Positions 15,656 to 20,906 of a stretch of DNA of 32,708 nucleotides are shown one piece after another (positions within the stretch are counted from its first letter, which is position 1; each line of letters opens with the position of its first letter). The translations under genes and the position numbers were made by a program. This stretch comes from a virus: the IMG/VR virus record IMGVR_UViG_3300025120_000273, positions 1 to 32,708 of that record; one strand, written 5' to 3'. The notes under the pieces were generated by a model that worked only from the letters and a program-made list of their open reading frames with translations, did no database searches and was not told where the DNA came from.

Positions 15656-15870
15656 AAGCGGTTCATTATCCCGGCCGGGTAAAGAGTACGGGGAAAGCGT
15701 TTGGATTTTATTTCCCCGGGGTTTAGTCTGTAGTTCTCGGCTTGTTGTAGGATGGCCTGGTCGATTGGGAATTCATCGTAACCTTGGGCGGTCATGCAGT
15801 CGTGGGGATCTTCTTCCGTTCGTGCGTTGGCTCTGTCCATGCCGAGCGTTTGTCTGCTTTCGTATGTCAT
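15652..15870 (-). CDS. Hypothetical last gene of the leftward operon
   Basis: A 72-residue, polar protein (MTYESRQTLGMDRANARTEE at the start, QAILQQAENYRLNPGEIKS in the middle). The composition looks like a real protein, and better than the opposite-strand frame over the same bases, which is rich in Arg, Ser, Gly and Cys. There is no Shine-Dalgarno, only an AT-rich leader (TTTAATATTTAACT), and it is the one member of this operon separated by a sizeable gap (77 bases). Its stop overlaps that of the convergent winged-helix gene. No family recognised, so moderate confidence. Confidence 0.45.
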   Translation of the reverse strand: MTYESRQTLGMDRANARTEEDPHDCMTAQGYDEFPIDQAILQQAENYRLNPGEIKSKRFPRTLYPAGIMNRF

Positions 15871-15947
15871 AGTTAAATATTAAAGGTGGGGCGAGTTGCG
15901 TTCAAGGTCAATGGAAAAAAACCCTAAACATTCGCCCCGGGTATTGA

Positions 15948-16049
15948 TTATCTATCCATCCAATGCTTGGCTACCGCGTAAAGAGTGAGTGCGGCAGTCA
16001 GCCATATTAAAAAACCGATGCCGGAAATGAAACCGATTGTCTCAATCAT
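15948..16049 (-). CDS. 33-residue single-span membrane micro-protein
   Basis: A 33-residue protein: MIETIGFISGIGFLIWLTAA, followed by LTLYAVAKHWMDR. Residues about 4-26 form one continuous hydrophobic helix, with a basic/aromatic C-terminus likely in the cytoplasm. It overlaps the upstream zinc-ribbon gene by eight bases (ATGATTGA) with GGGG upstream, the coupling style of the whole operon, which is the main reason to believe it. Tiny membrane proteins of phage early regions often act on host membrane proteins or superinfection. No function can be read from sequence. Confidence 0.6.
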   Translation of the reverse strand: MIETIGFISGIGFLIWLTAALTLYAVAKHWMDR

Positions 16050-16161
16050 GGCCCGACCCCATGCAATCGGTACAATGTTCTCCGTCTGGTAAAGATCCAA
16101 CGCCTTTGCAGTTTGGACATAATCCCATAAATTGTTTAATGCGTTGTATTAGATTAAGCAT
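16042..16161 (-). CDS. 39-residue zinc-ribbon micro-protein
   Basis: A 39-residue protein with a basic helix (LNLIQRIKQF) followed by a four-cysteine site: CPNCKGVG (Cys15, Cys18) and CTDCMGSG (Cys30, Cys33). The CxxCxGxG words are those of the DnaJ zinc repeats and of small phage zinc ribbons. The protein is long enough for one zinc knuckle and nothing more. The start overlaps the upstream gene by eight bases and the end overlaps the membrane micro-protein by eight. An internal ATG at Met12 is possible. A DnaJ-mimic or nucleic-acid-binding role is inference. Confidence 0.7.
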   Translation of the reverse strand: MLNLIQRIKQFMGLCPNCKGVGSLPDGEHCTDCMGSGHD

Positions 16162-16357
16162 TATCTTCTTTCCCCTCAAAAACATTTATACAAAGACATT
16201 TAGGTTCTGATATTGCAGTATCGTCTAGCTCAACATCCCAGTAAGTCATTAAATCTTCATCAGAATCAAACACATCTATTTGAATATGAGAGTCTGGATT
16301 AAAACCTAACTCATCTATTGCATATTGTAGTTTGCTTATTAGTTCTTTAACTGTCAT
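16154..16357 (-). CDS. Hypothetical small acidic protein
   Basis: A 67-residue protein: MTVKELISKLQYAIDELGFN forms an N-terminal helix, followed by beta strands with a run of acids (IQIDVFDSDEDLMTYWDVELDD) and CLCINVFEGKEDNA. This sort of helix-plus-sheet small acidic protein is common in phage early operons (for example, next to DUF-type regulators), but I cannot name it. CAGGAG at good spacing marks the ATG at 16357. A longer frame reaching 16441 lacks such a site. It overlaps the upstream gene by 11 bases and the downstream one by eight. Confidence 0.68.
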   Translation of the reverse strand: MTVKELISKLQYAIDELGFNPDSHIQIDVFDSDEDLMTYWDVELDDTAISEPKCLCINVFEGKEDNA

Positions 16358-16493
16358 TTTCGTTCTCCTGTTGTTGATTCCATAGCCACATCCCAAAGTC
16401 ATAGCCTTGTTTATACATACTAGAGATTTTATTTTCATCAAATACGCCTAGCAATAAAGCATCTGACACGCCATCTTTAAAGTCTTTACTCAT
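16347..16493 (-). CDS. Hypothetical 48-residue protein
   Basis: A 48-residue protein: MSKDFKDGVSDALLLGVFDE, then NKISSMYKQGYDFGMWLWNQ and a polar tail (QENENDS). The YKQGYDFGMWLW word is a typical small-helix pattern (G-x3-G) seen in short phage proteins. CCAGGAG stands nine bases before the ATG, and the start overlaps the upstream stop by four bases (ATGA). Removing it would leave the only unexplained hole in an otherwise gap-free operon. No function can be assigned. Confidence 0.65.
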   Translation of the reverse strand: MSKDFKDGVSDALLLGVFDENKISSMYKQGYDFGMWLWNQQQENENDS

Positions 16494-16678
16494 AAATATG
16501 ACTCCTGGATGACTACATCGTTTTTGCGTTTATCCTGGTAGGTTTTAACAATCTTTCCGCATGGATAGGTTAAGAGCCAATAATCCTTTTTCATATCGTG
16601 CGTCATGCTTGGGATGTTTTGTTTTTTCGTGCTGAGTAACATCCTTGCCTCATCAATCATTTCTTTATGCTGTGTCAT
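16490..16678 (-). CDS. Hypothetical 62-residue protein
   Basis: A 62-residue basic protein: MTQHKEMIDEARMLLSTKKQ, then NIPSMTHDMKKDYWLLTYPC and GKIVKTYQDKRKNDVVIQESYL. An N-terminal helix is followed by a small beta unit. GAGGGA precedes the ATG, which lies inside the upstream gene (14-base overlap). The stop overlaps the next start (ATGA). No family recognised. It is a member of the leftward early operon. Confidence 0.65.
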   Translation of the reverse strand: MTQHKEMIDEARMLLSTKKQNIPSMTHDMKKDYWLLTYPCGKIVKTYQDKRKNDVVIQESYL

Positions 16679-16862
16679 GGTTTCCCTCGGTCAGTTGGAT
16701 AAGTTTATCCTGGTTAAAAATTAATACCTGGTGGATCTTGTTAATCTTTTCCAGGGCGGTTTCGATAGATGGTTCACCGGAAATTATATCTTCCTTTAGA
16801 TCCAGGGCGATATAACTAAGGTCGGCCAGGTCTTGGATTATTTGGTTTAGTTCTTTATTCAT
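16665..16862 (-). CDS. Hypothetical helical (coiled-coil-like) protein
   Basis: A 65-residue, almost wholly helical acidic protein: MNKELNQIIQDLADLSYIAL, then DLKEDIISGEPSIETALEKI and NKIHQVLIFNQDKLIQLTEG. The heptad-like spacing of Leu and Ile suggests a two-helix hairpin or dimer. GAGG precedes the ATG, which overlaps the upstream stop by eight bases. No family recognised. Similar short helical proteins in phage operons often bind host enzymes, but this is only a possibility here. Confidence 0.65.
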   Translation of the reverse strand: MNKELNQIIQDLADLSYIALDLKEDIISGEPSIETALEKINKIHQVLIFNQDKLIQLTEGNHDTA

Positions 16863-17055
16863 TATCGCCCTCTATGTTAAAAGCCTCATTGGTGTGATAT
16901 AAAATATCCGCAATTGCGTGTGCTTCTTGTATGTCTATTCCGCCATATTCAAACAAGTTAGATACTCCTCTCTTAGCTTTTGGGTAATATTTTTTAATCC
17001 ATTTAGCATTTCTTTCTGAAATTTTAATGGTTATCATTTTTTCTTTTATATTCAT
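16855..17055 (-). CDS. Hypothetical 66-residue protein
   Basis: A 66-residue protein. A beta strand with MITIKISERNAKWIKKYYPK is followed by KRGVSNLFEYGGIDIQEAHA and an acidic tail (EAFNIEGDNE). AAGGAG stands nine bases before the ATG at 17055. A second ATG at Met7 is less well placed. It follows the clamp-motif gene after a 16-base gap, the only non-overlapping junction in this half of the operon with its own strong ribosome site, so it may be translated independently. No family recognised. Confidence 0.66.
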   Translation of the reverse strand: MNIKEKMITIKISERNAKWIKKYYPKAKRGVSNLFEYGGIDIQEAHAIADILYHTNEAFNIEGDNE

Positions 17056-17071
17056 TATGTTTTTCTCCTTT

Positions 17072-17464
17072 TTAAAATAATGATGGTTGGTTTGCCTTCG
17101 CCCCTGGTTTTGTCAGAGGCTCAGAGTTAAAAGTTTTTACTTCCTGGTATGTTTCATCCTGTTTAATGCTTTCCGCTTTAACTGGATCACTTGGGACGCT
17201 AGAAAAGAAGTCATCTTGGAAAGTGTTGCGGTCTGTTTTCTTGTTCTCCTGGTAGAACCATTCCACGGCCTCGGCCATGGTGAAGTTTTCCCCAAAGTGG
17301 CAGAAGTGCGAATAGTAACCGGTTTCTGTCATGGGCAATGGGTGATCGTCCAGGGTTTCTATTTCGATATGGTCAACGCTTGTTGAATGAAAGTAATTCC
17401 AGGTGATAGTAATATCAACGGGAACGCCTCGGTAATTAATACGGGTTGTTTCTTCTTGTTTCAC
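17072..17464 (-). CDS. Hypothetical protein ending in a clamp-binding-like motif
   Basis: A 130-residue protein. The N-terminal half looks like a small folded domain (RINYRGVPVDITITWNYF, YYSHFCHFGENFTMAEAVEW). The second half is disordered and polar, ending KANQPSLF. The last five residues QPSLF fit the bacterial sliding-clamp (beta) binding consensus QxxLF, placed at the extreme C-terminus as in many clamp clients. The start is GTG, overlapping the upstream stop by four bases (GTGA). Recruiting or blocking the host replication clamp is a testable inference. No family is recognised for the N-terminal domain. Confidence 0.7.
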   Translation of the reverse strand: MKQEETTRINYRGVPVDITITWNYFHSTSVDHIEIETLDDHPLPMTETGYYSHFCHFGENFTMAEAVEWFYQENKKTDRNTFQDDFFSSVPSDPVKAESIKQDETYQEVKTFNSEPLTKPGAKANQPSLF

Positions 17465-17670
17465 GCGAACACCTTTCCCGTGTTTATGTCAATTGTTGCG
17501 ATTGATCTTCCGTCTTGATCTCTCAGCACATAAACAGAATCATCTTTTAGGTTTATAACCATGTTTATGATTGTTGATTTATCCCGGCTTGGTATTTCTA
17601 ACTCGCCAACTAACCCCAGGATATCCCGGGCATAACAGTTGTATTTATATTTGGCTTGTTCGAATGTCAT
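17461..17670 (-). CDS. Hypothetical 69-residue protein
   Basis: A 69-residue protein: MTFEQAKYKYNCYARDILGL with a helical start, then beta strands (KSTIINMVINLKDDSVYVLR, SIATIDINTGKVFA). The ATG at 17670 follows CAGGGGGAAAGC and overlaps the upstream stop by four bases (ATGA). A longer frame to 17739 exists but would lie inside the upstream 47-residue gene. No family recognised. The compact alpha-beta layout suggests a folded domain. Confidence 0.66.
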   Translation of the reverse strand: MTFEQAKYKYNCYARDILGLVGELEIPSRDKSTIINMVINLKDDSVYVLRDQDGRSIATIDINTGKVFA

Positions 17671-17810
17671 GCTTTCCCCCTGGTAATGTAGCAATCCAAA
17701 TGCCCGGCCTGGATTAATCGTTTTTGTTTGTCCAGGCATTGCCCTAGGTTATCGGATCGCATTACTGTAATAGTGCCAAGGTTCTCGTCCTCAATGATTA
17801 CTTGATACAT
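17667..17810 (-). CDS. Hypothetical 47-residue protein
   Basis: A 47-residue protein: MYQVIIEDENLGTITVMRSD, then NLGQCLDKQKRLIQAGHLDC and YITRGKA. A beta hairpin followed by a helix and strand is likely. An in-frame ATG five codons upstream (17825) is possible, but the one at 17810 starts two bases after the upstream stop. The stop overlaps the next gene (ATGA). Its place in an unbroken chain of coupled frames supports it. No family recognised. Confidence 0.62.
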   Translation of the reverse strand: MYQVIIEDENLGTITVMRSDNLGQCLDKQKRLIQAGHLDCYITRGKA

Positions 17811-17811
17811 A

Positions 17812-17898
17812 CTAAAGAACCCCATCAACGATTAAAAAATAAAAAGCTATCACCCATAAAATAAAGGCTAACTCTACTATCTTCCATAGCCAAAACAT
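17812..17898 (-). CDS. 28-residue membrane micro-protein
   Basis: A 28-residue protein: MFWLWKIVELAFILWVIAFY followed by FLIVDGVL. It is one continuous hydrophobic, Trp/Phe-rich span with no basic tail. The ATG overlaps the upstream stop (TAATG), and its TAG stop is followed one base later by the next ATG. This fill-the-gap position is strong support that the frame is translated. It is among the smallest membrane proteins one would expect in a phage. A role in superinfection control or modulation of a host membrane protein is inference. Confidence 0.58.
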   Translation of the reverse strand: MFWLWKIVELAFILWVIAFYFLIVDGVL

Positions 17899-18344
17899 TA
17901 AGACCACCTCTCACATTCTAGGAACTCATCGCAGACATTCCAGGATTCGGAATCTTTAGGAACCATGACACTTGCACCATCGAACCAATCCATGAACCAA
18001 TATTCGATAACATCAATATCTTTGTCCTGGTCTACATAGATTCGAAACTCATCACTCGGGCCGCCCCAAGATAATTGCAATCGATAATATCCGGCCTCTC
18101 TGCCCTCGCTATCTACATAATCCCAGGATAAAGCGGTTTGATTTATATAATCGAACATACCATCGTATTCATGGTAGTAAGTACCTTGATCCTTGGCCAA
18201 TACTTCCAGGGCAATTTTACCGCCCTCGGTTTGTTGGTCGTAATCTTCGAAGAATTCCCGGGCCGATCTATAATCGGCCTCGGTGTCGTTAAATTTGTCC
18301 TGGACTATGTCCGCACATTTTGGATCTTGTTTTGCATTTATCAT
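17898..18344 (-). CDS. Highly acidic hypothetical protein
   Basis: A 148-residue protein containing about 35 Asp/Glu against about 13 Lys/Arg, so a net charge near -22, spread over the whole length. Recognisable stretches are REFFEDYDQQTEGGKIALE, YYRLQLSWGGPSDEFRIYVD and IEYWFMDWFDGASVMV. I have a sense of having seen the LSWGGPSDEF pattern in many phages and plasmids, but no function comes with it. Strong acidity in an early operon is what DNA-mimic anti-restriction or anti-defence proteins show, so that is one possibility. GGGGTGA precedes the ATG. It overlaps the first operon gene by four bases. Confidence 0.75.
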   Translation of the reverse strand: MINAKQDPKCADIVQDKFNDTEADYRSAREFFEDYDQQTEGGKIALEVLAKDQGTYYHEYDGMFDYINQTALSWDYVDSEGREAGYYRLQLSWGGPSDEFRIYVDQDKDIDVIEYWFMDWFDGASVMVPKDSESWNVCDEFLECERWS

Positions 18345-18574
18345 TTGGTCACCCCAAATTTAACAATTTCCAGGCCGTACATATAAACATCCAATTTGAT
18401 TGCTATTTTTTCCGCAAGTTCATCTGATGAGTCAATGACAATTCTTTTGAATCCGTCATCCGCTAAACACTCATCAAAAATTAAACCACTTCTCTTTTCA
18501 AATATGGACGCTATGATGTCCAATTTATCGCCCTTGAATCCAGGACTATTATTTGTGTTGGTCAAGTTATTCAT
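18341..18574 (-). CDS. Hypothetical first gene of the leftward operon
   Basis: A 77-residue protein. After a polar start (MNNLTNTNNSPGFKGDKLDI) come helices and strands with FEKRSGLIFDECLADDGFKR and IVIDSSDELAEKIAIKLDVY. AAGGAG nine bases before the ATG is excellent. It is the most upstream of the fourteen leftward genes and is preceded by a TTGACA-type promoter candidate at 18621-18650. The stop overlaps the acidic-protein start (ATGA). No family recognised. Confidence 0.68.
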   Translation of the reverse strand: MNNLTNTNNSPGFKGDKLDIIASIFEKRSGLIFDECLADDGFKRIVIDSSDELAEKIAIKLDVYMYGLEIVKFGVTK

Positions 18575-18620
18575 TCTATCTATCTCCTTAAAATGCCCAG
18601 GTATTCCCCCGAGTTCCTAG

Positions 18621-18650
18621 ATCATCTCATAAGTAATATCACATTGTCAA
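18621..18650 (-). promoter_or_regulatory. Candidate promoter of the leftward operon, overlapping a divergent one
   Basis: On the minus strand TTGACA (18645-18650) is a perfect -35, and GATGAT (18621-18626) a moderate -10 with an 18-base spacer. On the plus strand TTGTCA (18644-18649) could serve as -35 for the terS gene, with GATTAT (18669-18674) as -10 at a long 19-base spacer. The two -35 boxes share the symmetrical word TTGTCAA, so the two polymerases would compete. The region lies between the diverging genes at 18574 and 18703, the right place for both. It is a consensus match by eye only. Confidence 0.45.
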
Positions 18651-18702
18651 CATATTTAATAAAAAGATGATTATCTTCCCCATTACTGCATTAAACTAGG
18701 CT

Positions 18703-19200
18703 ATGCAAAAGAAACAACCAGGCAGAAAAAAGATTAAATTAAATGATCCTGATACTCTTAATAAAATAATTGCTCTCGGATCCCAGGGTTTAACATCTGG
18801 CCAGATTGCCCGGTGTCTCGGTGTTTCCTGGTCAACGATTGATAGACGTAGAAAAGAGAATGCGGATATTGAGGAAGCTATAAAAAAAGGGGCAGCTCTT
18901 GGAGTAGAAAAAATCTCCAATGCTCTTATGACTTCCGCACGGGATGGCAACGTAACTGCTCAGATCTTCTACCTAAAGAACCGCGCCCCGGATCAATGGG
19001 CAGACCGACAAGAAATGAATCATAATCTCGACTTGGCCGGGATATTATCGAACGCTAACTCCCGGATCCTGGACGTACGCCCGGACGAACCGGCCGAACA
19101 ATTAAATCTCCAGGATGCACGGGAACGAACGAACGTTCGTACGAACTCCCAGGAAGGCCAGGACGAACATAACGAACAATCGGACGGGGTCACCTCTTAG
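18703..19200 (+). CDS. terS: Terminase small subunit
   Basis: A 165-residue protein with an N-terminal helix-turn-helix (SQGLTSGQIARCLGVSWSTI, about residues 28-47) and a central helical stretch ending ARDGNVTAQIFYLKNRAPDQW, the hallmark of many small terminases. After that the tail (about residues 120-165) is polar and disordered. The protein recognises the packaging site and delivers it to the large subunit encoded downstream. The DNA of the tail is GC-rich and full of CGAAC words, so the coding sequence may overlap the packaging site itself, as in many pac phages. The 173 bases to terL contain more of these words in inverse orientation. Confidence 0.9.
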   Translation: MQKKQPGRKKIKLNDPDTLNKIIALGSQGLTSGQIARCLGVSWSTIDRRRKENADIEEAIKKGAALGVEKISNALMTSARDGNVTAQIFYLKNRAPDQWADRQEMNHNLDLAGILSNANSRILDVRPDEPAEQLNLQDARERTNVRTNSQEGQDEHNEQSDGVTS

Positions 19201-19311
19201 TGTTTCCCTTATCTCCCCTATGACGCTGAGAGGAGCTCGGCCCCGTCCGTTCGTGATCGTTCGCCCGTTCGCATTTTCTAGGCAAAAAATAATATTGACC
19301 CCCCCCGTTCG
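19049..19311. repeat. CGAAC/GTTCG pentamer array, candidate packaging site
   Basis: CGAAC occurs at 19049, 19086, 19095, 19126, 19130, 19142, 19164 and 19173; GTTCG (its complement) at 19135, 19249, 19259, 19267 and 19307. Thirteen copies in 263 bases is far above chance (about 0.5 expected for random sequence on two strands). The orientation flips at about 19200: direct on the left within terS, inverse on the right in the terS-terL spacer. A packaging (pac or cos) recognition site is the most natural reading, since TerS of many phages binds repeated elements in or near its own gene. An RNA structure is the alternative. Confidence 0.6.
19181..19249 (+). repeat. Inverted repeat centred on the terS stop codon
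   Basis: CGGACGGGG (19181-19189) and CCCCGTCCG (19241-19249) are a perfect nine-base inverted repeat. Inside it CCTCT (19193-19197) pairs with AGAGG (19229-19233), leaving a 31-base loop that begins exactly with the TAG stop of terS. The stem would be very stable. It may be part of the packaging site or act on terS/terL expression as an mRNA hairpin. Confidence 0.6.
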
Positions 19312-19324
19312 TGCGTGGCGGGGG
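19299..19324 (+). other. GC hairpin before terL
   Basis: CCCCC (19299-19303) pairs with GGGGG (19320-19324). After one C-C mismatch, CC (19305-19306) pairs with GG (19317-19318), with a ten-base loop holding one GTTCG copy. The stem is GC-only but no T run follows (TGTATATACG), so an intrinsic terminator is unlikely. It stands 49 bases before terL and could belong to the packaging site. Confidence 0.45.
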
Positions 19325-19373
19325 TGTATATACGTATAAGTATTGAACTAAAATTTTTTAATTTTTTGAGAAT

Positions 19374-20906
19374 ATGAAATATCCAATAAAACAAGAAAAA
19401 GAACTAATGACCGCAATTTGGTCACTTAACATAAAAGATGATCCGTTAAACTTTGTTAAATTCGTCTTTCCCTGGGGTGAAAAGGATACCCCCCTAGAAC
19501 ATTTTACTGGCCCCCGTATTTGGCAAGAAAAAATTTTGCGAGATATTGGAAACCATATTAGAAAAAATGAAGTTATTGATTTACCAGAGATGTTTAGATT
19601 GGCGGTTGGTTCAGGTCGTGGCATTGGTAAGTCTGCATTAGTCTCCTGGATTATTTTATGGATGCTTTCTACCAGGTTAGGAGCAACCATTATTGTTACC
19701 GCCAATACCGAACAGCAGCTTAGAACTAGAACATGGGCCGAATTAGGTAAATGGCTAACGCTATCCATTAACTCTCACTGGTATAACAAGACCGCAACCT
19801 CAATTAAACCAGCACAATGGTTTGAAACTGCTCTAGTGGAAGATTTAAAGATAGATACCGGATACTATTACGCACAAGCACAACTCTGGTCAGAAGAAAA
19901 CCCGGATGCGTTCGCTGGTATTCACTCATCCTACGGAGTTTGTTTAATCATGGACGAAGCCTCGGGTATACCAGCACCGATATATTCCGTATCGGAAGGA
20001 TTCTTTTCCGAACCCACGAAAAATCGTTTTTGGTTTACCTTCTCTAACCCACGCAGGAACTCAGGCCCTTTTTACGATTCTTTTCACTCCAAACGCAAAT
20101 TCTGGAAGACCGAACAAATAGACTCCCGCACAGTCGAAGGCACGGACAAAGCACTCTTCCAACGCATGATCGAACAATACGGAGAAGATTCTACTGTTGC
20201 CAAGGTCGAAGTTATGGGCGAGTTTCCGTCCGCAGACGATGATACTGTTATACCAATGGAACTTGTACGCACGGCCATGGGAAGAGATGTATCTCTCACC
20301 GCATCCGAACCTATTTTATGGGGATTGGATGTTGCAAGGTTCGGTGGCGATAATTCTGCTTTGTGCGTACGCCAGGGAAATACTGTTTTTGAAATTAACA
20401 CTTTCCCGTCCATGGATTTAATGCAATTGTGCGGAGCAGTAAAAAATCGCTACGATGATGCAACTGTTATGGAGCGACCGCAAGAAATATTAATTGATGT
20501 AATTGGTTTAGGTTCCGGAGTGGTTGATAGGTTGCGTGAGCAAAACCTTCCCGTGCGTGGCGTAAATGTTGCTGAAGCACCGAGTACCAAAAAAAATTAT
20601 TTGAACCTTCGTGCGGAATTATGGTTTGCAGTTAAAGACTGGTTGGTCGCAAGAGATTGTCGTTTACCAGATGATGATGAATTGGCGTCCGAACTTGCAT
20701 CTCCGCAATACAAATACAACTCTAACGGAAAAATAAAAATAGAATCAAAAGATGAAATGCGTAAACGTGGCATTAAATCTCCAGACAAAGCAGATGCACT
20801 TGCATTAACCATGGCAAGTTCAGCCGCAAGTTTTAGTGGAAGCGAGAGTGTTTTCGGTTATAATTTCAAAAAACCTTTAAAATCTCGAATCATTCGAGTG
20901 GGATAA
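19374..20906 (+). CDS. terL: Terminase large subunit
   Basis: A 510-residue ATPase-nuclease that pumps DNA into the procapsid and cuts it. The N-terminal ATPase domain has Walker A GSGRGIGKS (79-87), Walker B CLIMDEAS (Asp194, Glu195) and a coupling motif FTFSNPRRNSGPF (221-233). The RNase-H-like nuclease domain has GLDVARFGGD (Asp319), LIDVIGLGSG (Asp375) and SPDKADALALT (Asp471, Asp474). All catalytic acids are present. The ATG at 19374 is preceded by TTGAG. The stop overlaps the next start (TAATG). The DNA is intermediate in GC between the terS end and the portal gene. It acts with TerS and the portal at 21280. Confidence 0.95.
   Translation: MKYPIKQEKELMTAIWSLNIKDDPLNFVKFVFPWGEKDTPLEHFTGPRIWQEKILRDIGNHIRKNEVIDLPEMFRLAVGSGRGIGKSALVSWIILWMLSTRLGATIIVTANTEQQLRTRTWAELGKWLTLSINSHWYNKTATSIKPAQWFETALVEDLKIDTGYYYAQAQLWSEENPDAFAGIHSSYGVCLIMDEASGIPAPIYSVSEGFFSEPTKNRFWFTFSNPRRNSGPFYDSFHSKRKFWKTEQIDSRTVEGTDKALFQRMIEQYGEDSTVAKVEVMGEFPSADDDTVIPMELVRTAMGRDVSLTASEPILWGLDVARFGGDNSALCVRQGNTVFEINTFPSMDLMQLCGAVKNRYDDATVMERPQEILIDVIGLGSGVVDRLREQNLPVRGVNVAEAPSTKKNYLNLRAELWFAVKDWLVARDCRLPDDDELASELASPQYKYNSNGKIKIESKDEMRKRGIKSPDKADALALTMASSAASFSGSESVFGYNFKKPLKSRIIRVG

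Noticed and set aside
15624-15872. Rightward 82-codon frame overlapping the winged-helix end
   Set aside because: The product is rich in Arg, Ser, Gly and Cys in a pattern typical of the shadow of a real frame, and has no ribosome site. The leftward frame over the same bases looks more like a protein.
15888-15938. Hairpin GGGGCGA/TCGCCCC in the gap between leftward genes
   Set aside because: Only seven pairs around a 37-base loop, without T run or conserved context. It may be chance in GC-rich DNA.
17461-17739. Longer 92-residue start at 17739
   Set aside because: It would lie almost wholly within the 47-residue gene. The ATG at 17670 has a strong Shine-Dalgarno and an ATGA overlap.
19299-19324. 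Intrinsic terminator between terS and terL
   Set aside because: The GC stem is not followed by a T run, and ending transcription there would cut terL from its only visible promoter region.
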